From positions 1-9,776 of the forward strand of contig JAPUJL010000331.1 of NCBI GenBank assembly GCA_027296185.1: a stretch of DNA of 9,776 nucleotides, in the 5' to 3' direction. This document shows, one piece after another, positions 5,640 to 9,776 of this stretch (positions are counted from its first letter, which is position 1; every line of letters starts with the position of its first letter). The notes beneath the pieces are model-generated. The model did no database searches. It saw nothing but the letters and a program-made list of their open reading frames with translations, and had not been told where the DNA came from. Made by a program: the position numbers and the translations under genes. This DNA is from SAR324 cluster bacterium. Its GTDB lineage: Bacteria; SAR324; JACQKK01.

Positions 5640-7025
5640 CTACCGCAAATCCGCCGCCCGGAGGGTGAGGTAGATGGTGCGATTGTCCCGCTGGATGAGG
5701 ATGGGCACCCGGCCGCCGCGTTTCTCCAGGAGCACCTTGGCCAATTGGTCGCGGCTGGTGACCTCGTTGCGGTCCACCTCGAGGATGATGTCCCCCACGA
5801 GCAACCCGATCCGCTGACCCAGCCCCCCCGCGCCGACTCGGCTGACCATGAGCCCTTGCCCCTCGCGCAGGCCGTGACGGCGCCGCGCGGCATCGCTGAT
5901 TGGATCGAGGGCGATATCCAGCTTGTCGAACGCGTCCGGTTTGGCACGGGAGAGCTCCGGGGATCCGGGCTCGTTGCCGATTTCGATTTCCAAGGCGACG
6001 GTGCGCCACTCGCTCAGCGCATCGTCGTGGCGGAGCACCTGGACCTGCGCCGTGTCGCCGGGTTGCGTGAAGGCCACCAGCTTTTGCAGTTGGGGCACGC
6101 GGGTGAGCGCTTCTCCGCGGTAGGCGATCAGGAGATCTCCCTTCCGCAAATCTGAGCGGGAGGCGGGGGCGTTGGGCACGATGTCGTTGACCAGGATGCC
6201 GTCGGTCTCCTCCGGCAATCCCACGGACACCACCCACTCGGGCGTGATCTCCTGGATCACCACCCCCAGCCAGCCGCGCACCACCCGGCCGTATTCGCGC
6301 AACTGCTGCACGATCTCGACGACCAGATTGCTCGGCACGGCGAAGCCGATGCCCTGGCCACGGCTGCTGATGGCCGTATTGACGCCGATCACCTTGCCGT
6401 CCAGGTTGAACAGCGGCCCGCCCGAATTGCCCGGGTTGATCGCGGCGTCGGTCTGGAGGAACTCGCCATAGGCCGTGTTCTCCGCATCGAAGATGTTGCG
6501 GCCCTTCGCGCTGATGATGCCGGCGGTCACGGAGTAATTGAGCCCCAGCGGATCGCCGATGGCGATCACCCAATCGCCCACCTCGACGGAATTGGAATCG
6601 CCGAACTCCACGGCAATGAGCCCCTTCGCATCGATTTTCACCAGGGCCAGGTCGGTGCGTTGGTCGGTGCCGATCACTTGGGCGCGGTAGGTCTTCTCGT
6701 TGGAAAGCACCACGTCCACCCGCTCGGTGCCTTCCACCACGTGGTAGTTCGTCACGATCAGGCCCGATGCATCGATGATGAAGCCGGTGCCCCGGCCGGA
6801 ATAGAATTCCGGCGGTTGGAAGGGTCCGAACCGCTCCCGCTGCTGTTGCCGTTGCTGCTGCGTCGACCGGTCGGTGCCGGTCTTGATGTGCACCACCCGC
6901 GGAAGCTGGGCCTTGACCAACGGAGCGAACGACCGGAGCGGCTGGGCGGCCCCCGGCGTTGCCAGCAGCAGAATCGACAGGGCCACAAAGGGCCAGGCGG
7001 CGAGGAATCGTGAGGTGGAAATCAT
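5640..7025 (-). CDS. Periplasmic HtrA/Deg-family serine protease with two PDZ domains
   Basis: This 461-residue protein degrades or refolds damaged envelope proteins. Residues 1-27 form a signal peptide with a hydrophobic core near 12-22 and a likely cut after GAA (27). The trypsin-like domain covers about 35-245 with the complete triad: His95 in TNYHVV, Asp125 in RTDLALVKI and Ser201 in NPGNSGGPLF. PDZ1 lies at about 250-348 and PDZ2 at about 365-456, ending in a short tail. The Gln/Arg-rich stretch at 55-64 lies in the LA-loop region. The two-PDZ layout fits DegP/DegQ-type proteins (also called MucD) rather than single-PDZ DegS. I chose ATG 7025 because AGGA precedes it by 7 bases and the signal peptide begins there; an upstream frame to 7118 would overlap the signal peptidase gene. 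The 44-bp gap to that gene suggests cotranscription. Confidence 0.95.
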   Translation of the reverse strand: MISTSRFLAAWPFVALSILLLATPGAAQPLRSFAPLVKAQLPRVVHIKTGTDRSTQQQRQQQRERFGPFQPPEFYSGRGTGFIIDASGLIVTNYHVVEGTERVDVVLSNEKTYRAQVIGTDQRTDLALVKIDAKGLIAVEFGDSNSVEVGDWVIAIGDPLGLNYSVTAGIISAKGRNIFDAENTAYGEFLQTDAAINPGNSGGPLFNLDGKVIGVNTAISSRGQGIGFAVPSNLVVEIVQQLREYGRVVRGWLGVVIQEITPEWVVSVGLPEETDGILVNDIVPNAPASRSDLRKGDLLIAYRGEALTRVPQLQKLVAFTQPGDTAQVQVLRHDDALSEWRTVALEIEIGNEPGSPELSRAKPDAFDKLDIALDPISDAARRRHGLREGQGLMVSRVGAGGLGQRIGLLVGDIILEVDRNEVTSRDQLAKVLLEKRGGRVPILIQRDNRTIYLTLRAADLR

Positions 7026-7069
7026 GAGGCTATCCTGGCTGTGCCCGGGGCGCGCGGTTCGCGGCGGGC

Positions 7070-7918
7070 CTATTCGAGGAGGGTACCGATGCGGCCGATC
7101 TGGTAACCCCCGAACCATCCCTCGCGGGGGTCGTGAGACCAGTAAACGATCCGGCCCTTGCCCTTGACCGCGTCTGCCGGAACGAAACCCCAGACGCGGC
7201 TATCGGAGCTATTGAGGCGGTTGTCCCCCATCATGAACACTTTGCCCGGCGGAATCTTCACCGGCCCATAGCTGGGCAGCGCGCGGCCCTGCCGCCGGTA
7301 GTCCGCCACGATGCGTGGGTCGTAGTAGGCGTAGGGCTCGCTGAGCTCGTTGCCGTCGATCGACACCTTCATTCCGCGCACGGTCACCGTCTCGCCTTCC
7401 AGGGCGATGACCCGCTTGATGTAGTCCACGGAAGGATCCAGCGGGTAGGGAAAGATCACGATGTCCCCCCGCTCGATTGCCTGGGGAAACAGCTTGGTGT
7501 TCGTGAAGGGCACCGGCAGCCCGTAACTGAACATCGTGGCGAAGATGTGGTCGCCGATGCTGATCGCGGGGATCATCGAACCGGATGGAATCTTGAACGG
7601 AGCGAACAGAAACGTGCGGACGATGGAGGCGATGATCAACGCGAAGATCAGCGCTTCCACCCACTCCCGGATGGTGCGGTTGGGGATGAACCGCTCCAGC
7701 CCCAGGAATCCCAGCCGCGAGTGCTTGAGGATCATCTTGCGCTCCACCGCGCTCGACGGGGCGGGGGAGAGCTGGGACAGCGCCGCGACGAACTCGCGCT
7801 TGGAGAAGTACTTGCGGTTGACCACCGGCCGCAGGGATTTTACCAGCTCGGTGCCCATGCCCAGGTGCTGCAATTCATCGAGCACCGAATCGGTCAGTTG
7901 AAACGATCTTCCAATCAA
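7070..7918 (-). CDS. lepB: Signal peptidase I
   Basis: This 282-residue protein cleaves signal peptides from exported preproteins at the outer face of the inner membrane. A membrane helix spans about 86-104 and leads directly into KIPSGSM, with nucleophile Ser114. The general-base Lys168 is in VDYIKRVIALEGE (164-176), and GDNRLNSSDSR (231-241) is the conserved box near the C-terminus. All catalytic elements are intact. About 80 residues precede the single helix, unlike E. coli LepB, which has a second helix there. The start is TTG at 7918, preceded by GGAAGGGTGA; the ATG codons at residues 21 and 62 lack a comparable ribosome-binding site. It follows the hydrolase gene by 78 bp and precedes the htrA-like gene by 44 bp, giving a protein-export/quality-control pair. 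The start remains the main uncertainty. Confidence 0.93.
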   Translation of the reverse strand: MIGRSFQLTDSVLDELQHLGMGTELVKSLRPVVNRKYFSKREFVAALSQLSPAPSSAVERKMILKHSRLGFLGLERFIPNRTIREWVEALIFALIIASIVRTFLFAPFKIPSGSMIPAISIGDHIFATMFSYGLPVPFTNTKLFPQAIERGDIVIFPYPLDPSVDYIKRVIALEGETVTVRGMKVSIDGNELSEPYAYYDPRIVADYRRQGRALPSYGPVKIPPGKVFMMGDNRLNSSDSRVWGFVPADAVKGKGRIVYWSHDPREGWFGGYQIGRIGTLLE

Positions 7919-7969
7919 CGCGTCACCCTTCCATGAAAATTCGCGAAAAGTTTCCCTGAGGTGCTCCGT

Positions 7970-7996
7970 GGCCGACCGCTTGCCGGCGGTACGGCC
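7970..7996 (-). other. Intercistronic stem-loop directly after the hydrolase stop codon
   Basis: Bases 7970-7974 pair with 7992-7996 and 7975-7979 with 7986-7990, giving a 10-bp GC-rich stem with one bulged base (7991) and a 6-base loop. It abuts the stop codon of the upstream gene on the minus strand and lies 52 bp before the signal peptidase start. No T-run follows, so it could be a partial terminator, an RNA-stabilising hairpin or a processing site. Confidence 0.4.
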
Positions 7997-8901
7997 TCAG
8001 GCGGGCTTCACCAAGCGGTAACGGCTCCCCTCCTCCGCGACGCGCCCCTCGCCGATCAGCTGGGCCAGGTGCTCGCGGAGGGTCTTGCGCTCGACGTCGT
8101 CGACGAATAGCGCATCGAAATCCTTCGGGTAGAGAAATCGGTGGGCCACCAACTGCTCCAGGGTCATGGGCCCCCGCCCCAGGGTCCGGCATATGTCTTC
8201 CTCCCGCTCGCGAACACGGTGCCTGAACTTGCGCAATAGAGCCAGAAACCGTTCCCGCTCCGTGATCGCGCCCTTGTGATGGGACGTGATCCATACCCGC
8301 GCCTCGAGGCGCTCGAGGCGCTCCATGCTATCGAGGAAGACGGCCATATCGGAACAGGCGTCCCCGTAATACGGGCCAAAACCGGAAAGATCAATATCCC
8401 CGATGAAGGCGATGGCGCCCGGCTCAACCAGCAGTACCGTATGGCCCGCGGTGTGCCCGGGCATGTGAACCGCCCGCACGGTCACGCCGCCCAAATCCCA
8501 CTGGAACCCATCGGGATACCCTCGCGCATCGGGGCGGGGCTGGAAATGAAACTGCTCCCGGACGTAATCGAGCATCTTGTCTTCGATCTCGGGCGAGTAT
8601 CCGTAGTGGGCCCGCAGGCCCTCCCAGCTGCGCACCGCTTCCAGATCCGCCTAGGCGCGTACACTTGGGCCTCGGGCAGCAGGTGCAGCGCGCACATGTG
8701 ATCCTCGTGGGCGTGACCCAGGATCGCCAAGTCCGCGCCCGCGATCCGTCCGCCCAGATCGATCGCGCAAAGGGGCGTGTCGAAGACCGCGCGGCCCGCC
8801 GTGCCTTCCACGACCACCTGGTTGCCGTCCGGATATTTCCCGTTCTTCTCCCCGAAGTAAACCGTGACGGGACCGAAGCTGCGCGATACTGGGTCGACCA
8901 T
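7997..8901 (-). pseudogene. Metallo-beta-lactamase-fold hydrolase with C-terminal winged helix, frameshifted
   Basis: Two minus-strand frames together encode one protein of about 301 residues. The first runs from ATG 8901 and carries the metal motif GHAHEDH (62-68). The second ends at 7997 and carries HMPGHTAGH (146-154), the metal-ligand Asp in FIGDID (about 169) and the last His in ITSHHKG (about 208). The remaining residues, about 234-297, look like a winged-helix domain as in LACTB2-like hydrolases. The frames meet near 8650: one base is missing within or beside the GG (8650-8651) of CCTAGG, and a TAG at 8653-8651 closes the second frame on its upstream side. Restoring one G gives a continuous join (APR-ADLEAVRSW). 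Metal ligands lie on both sides, so neither piece alone would be active. A sequencing error could produce the same picture. The substrate is unknown. Confidence 0.85.
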
Positions 8902-8993
8902 CGAGAATCGGGGAAGGCTGCGCCATGCGCGAGAATCGGGCGCGCCGGGCCGTGCCGTGCAAGCGGCCGTGCCAGCCGGGACCCGTGGGTTGC

Positions 8994-9010
8994 CCGCCGG
9001 CTTCCGGCGG
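8994..9010. repeat. GC hairpin with the TCCGGCGGAG element
   Basis: CCGCCGG (8994-9000) and CCGGCGG (9004-9010) form a perfect 7-bp stem with a 3-base loop. The decamer TCCGGCGGAG at 9003-9012 recurs in the hairpin about 110 bp to the right. It falls just inside the predicted leader of the hydrolase gene. Confidence 0.5.
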
Positions 9011-9024
9011 AGAGTATGGCATCG

Positions 9025-9053
9025 AATTTAAACGGAAAACCGACGGCTTGCAA
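9025..9053 (-). promoter_or_regulatory. Candidate sigma-70 promoter for the hydrolase gene
   Basis: On the minus strand TTGCAA (9053-9048) and TAAATT (9030-9025) are separated by exactly 17 bp, each matching consensus at 4 of 6 positions. The element sits in the most AT-rich part of this region. Transcription would start near 9018, leaving a leader of about 117 nt before ATG 8901. Confidence 0.42.
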
Positions 9054-9099
9054 ACTCCCCGCTGCACGGCCCGCACCGAGCCCGCACTGAGCCGCGATT

Positions 9100-9124
9100 C
9101 TCCGCCGGAGATCGTCCGGCGGAG
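9100..9124. repeat. Perfect 10-bp GC-rich inverted repeat
   Basis: CTCCGCCGGA (9100-9109) and TCCGGCGGAG (9115-9124) are perfectly complementary around the 5-base loop GATCG. No T-run follows on either strand, so it is not a standard terminator. It lies upstream of the candidate hydrolase promoter and could be a protein-binding site or a dispersed repeat. Confidence 0.6.
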
Positions 9125-9351
9125 GGCCCCGGAAGGCGCTAACGGAGGGTGCTGCCGGCCGGTGCGGTGCTCCAGCCATTGGCACCTGAGCCGATTCATC
9201 ACCTCGCGGGGGCATGCGGAGCCTTTTCGCCCATTCTCCGTTATCATACGGACCCACACGGACGGGTGACGGCCTAATGATCGAGGTCCCGGCGGCGTCC
9301 ACAGAGGCAAATGGGGCGGGAAAAGCAATCCTTCAATCGAGGAGGCGCGGA

Positions 9352-9776
9352 ATGTTTCTCCAGAAAATCCTTCACAATAAATTCGTGGGGCTGCGGCTCC
9401 TTGCCATTCTCTTCATCGCCGCCGGGTTGGCGCTGACGGGGTGCGACGAGAGCGGAGGAGGAGGAGGGGGCTTCTCCGACAAACGCAGCGACGCCGATTT
9501 GGTGGATGTGATGGCCGCGGCACTGGCCGAGGCGCTCGCCGCGGGCGAGACCGGATATAATACTCTCACCACCGTCAACGAGGTCAGTGGCCTCGCTACC
9601 GGAGGCGCGGTCGAGAGCCAAGCGGGGTCAGCGGCCGCGACAGGTCTGGCCGGCGCGGCTTTGACCGCTGGGTTGCAAATGGACGGTTTGTCGGGCACGT
9701 CCGCCGAATCGAGCGAAATGATTCGGCACCGCGTCGAGATGGAAGTACTTCGCGCCCTTGCCGCGGCCCCCATGGA
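9352..9776 (+). CDS. Predicted lipoprotein of unknown function, N-terminal 141 residues (3' end outside window)
   Basis: The frame is open from ATG 9352 to the window edge. GAGGAGG lies 7 bases before the ATG. Residues 1-30 form a lipoprotein signal peptide: a charged start (Lys5, Lys10, Arg15), a hydrophobic core LLAILFIAAGLAL (16-28) and the lipobox LTGC with Cys31 as the lipidated residue. The Asp after Cys is, in E. coli, an inner-membrane retention signal, which may not hold in this lineage. A run of six Gly follows at 35-40, then an Ala/Gly/Ser/Thr-rich segment to about 115 and a more helical stretch, MIRHRVEMEVLRALAAA, at 124-140. I recognise no domain. An in-frame ATG at 9277 would add 25 residues but has a poorer start context and would bury the signal peptide. 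Minus-strand frames here are shadows. Confidence 0.82.
   Translation, partial: MFLQKILHNKFVGLRLLAILFIAAGLALTGCDESGGGGGGFSDKRSDADLVDVMAAALAEALAAGETGYNTLTTVNEVSGLATGGAVESQAGSAAATGLAGAALTAGLQMDGLSGTSAESSEMIRHRVEMEVLRALAAAPM

Larger units (their letters stand above)
8902..9351. other. Divergent intergenic region between hydrolase and lipoprotein genes (450 bp)
   Basis: The open frames crossing this region are Arg/Ala/Pro-rich and lack start signals, so I see no gene here. It holds a leftward promoter candidate (9025-9053) and two GC hairpins (8994-9010 and 9100-9124). TATCAT at 9242-9247 could be the -10 box of the rightward lipoprotein gene, but no good -35 box accompanies it. CCGATTCTCG occurs twice just before the hydrolase ATG on the minus strand. 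Confidence 0.6.

Noticed and set aside
7133..7936. 267-residue plus-strand frame antisense to signal peptidase
   Set aside because: Signal peptidase catalytic motifs are intact on the minus strand; the plus frame has no family features.
8640..8660. Programmed -1 ribosomal frameshift
   Set aside because: No slippery heptamer is present at the junction; a base deletion or sequencing error explains it more simply.
8424..9302. 292-residue minus-strand open frame covering the hydrolase front and the intergenic region
   Set aside because: Its product is Arg/Ala/Pro/Ser-rich without domains, and the hydrolase metal motif lies in a different frame over the same bases.
9372..9773. 133-residue minus-strand frame opposite the lipoprotein
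   Set aside because: The plus strand has a strong ribosome-binding site, a signal peptide and a lipobox; the minus frame is an Ala/Ser/Pro-rich shadow.

Overview
The window is GC-rich bacterial DNA with dense, mostly minus-strand genes. A lipoprotein signal peptide, a periplasmic HtrA-type protease and a MotA/MotB stator point to a motile Gram-negative (diderm) bacterium. Nothing visible fixes the phylum: no rRNA or tRNA gene, no phage or insertion-sequence gene and no CRISPR array was seen.

Layout. 1-297 (minus): start of an extremely acidic protein built on a 48-bp tandem repeat and cut by the window edge. 619-2075 (minus): motA-motB with a 1-base stop/start overlap, preceded by a perfect copy of the flagellar sigma-28 (FliA) -10 octamer. 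2076-2462: divergent regulatory region. 2463-3263 (plus): ECHDC3-like crotonase-fold protein. 3432-5411 (minus, convergent): fused family I CoA-transferase with a C-terminal extension. 5640-7025 and 7070-7918 (minus): HtrA/Deg protease and signal peptidase I, 44 bp apart and probably cotranscribed. 7997-8901 (minus): metallo-beta-lactamase-fold hydrolase split by a frameshift. 8902-9351: gene-free divergent region with GC hairpins and a candidate promoter. 9352 to the end (plus): start of a lipoprotein.

How the genes relate. MotA/MotB form the ion-driven stator of the flagellar motor, and their residues look closer to sodium-type PomA/PomB than to E. coli MotA/MotB. Signal peptidase and HtrA both work at the outer face of the inner membrane, in preprotein maturation and protein quality control. 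The crotonase-like protein and the CoA-transferase both belong to acyl-CoA families. Both lack the canonical acidic catalytic residues: the crotonase lacks both glutamates, and the transferase has Asp where the family has Glu. These two departures, the acidic repeat protein and the broken hydrolase gene are the points most worth checking. I see no clear undescribed multi-gene system in the window.
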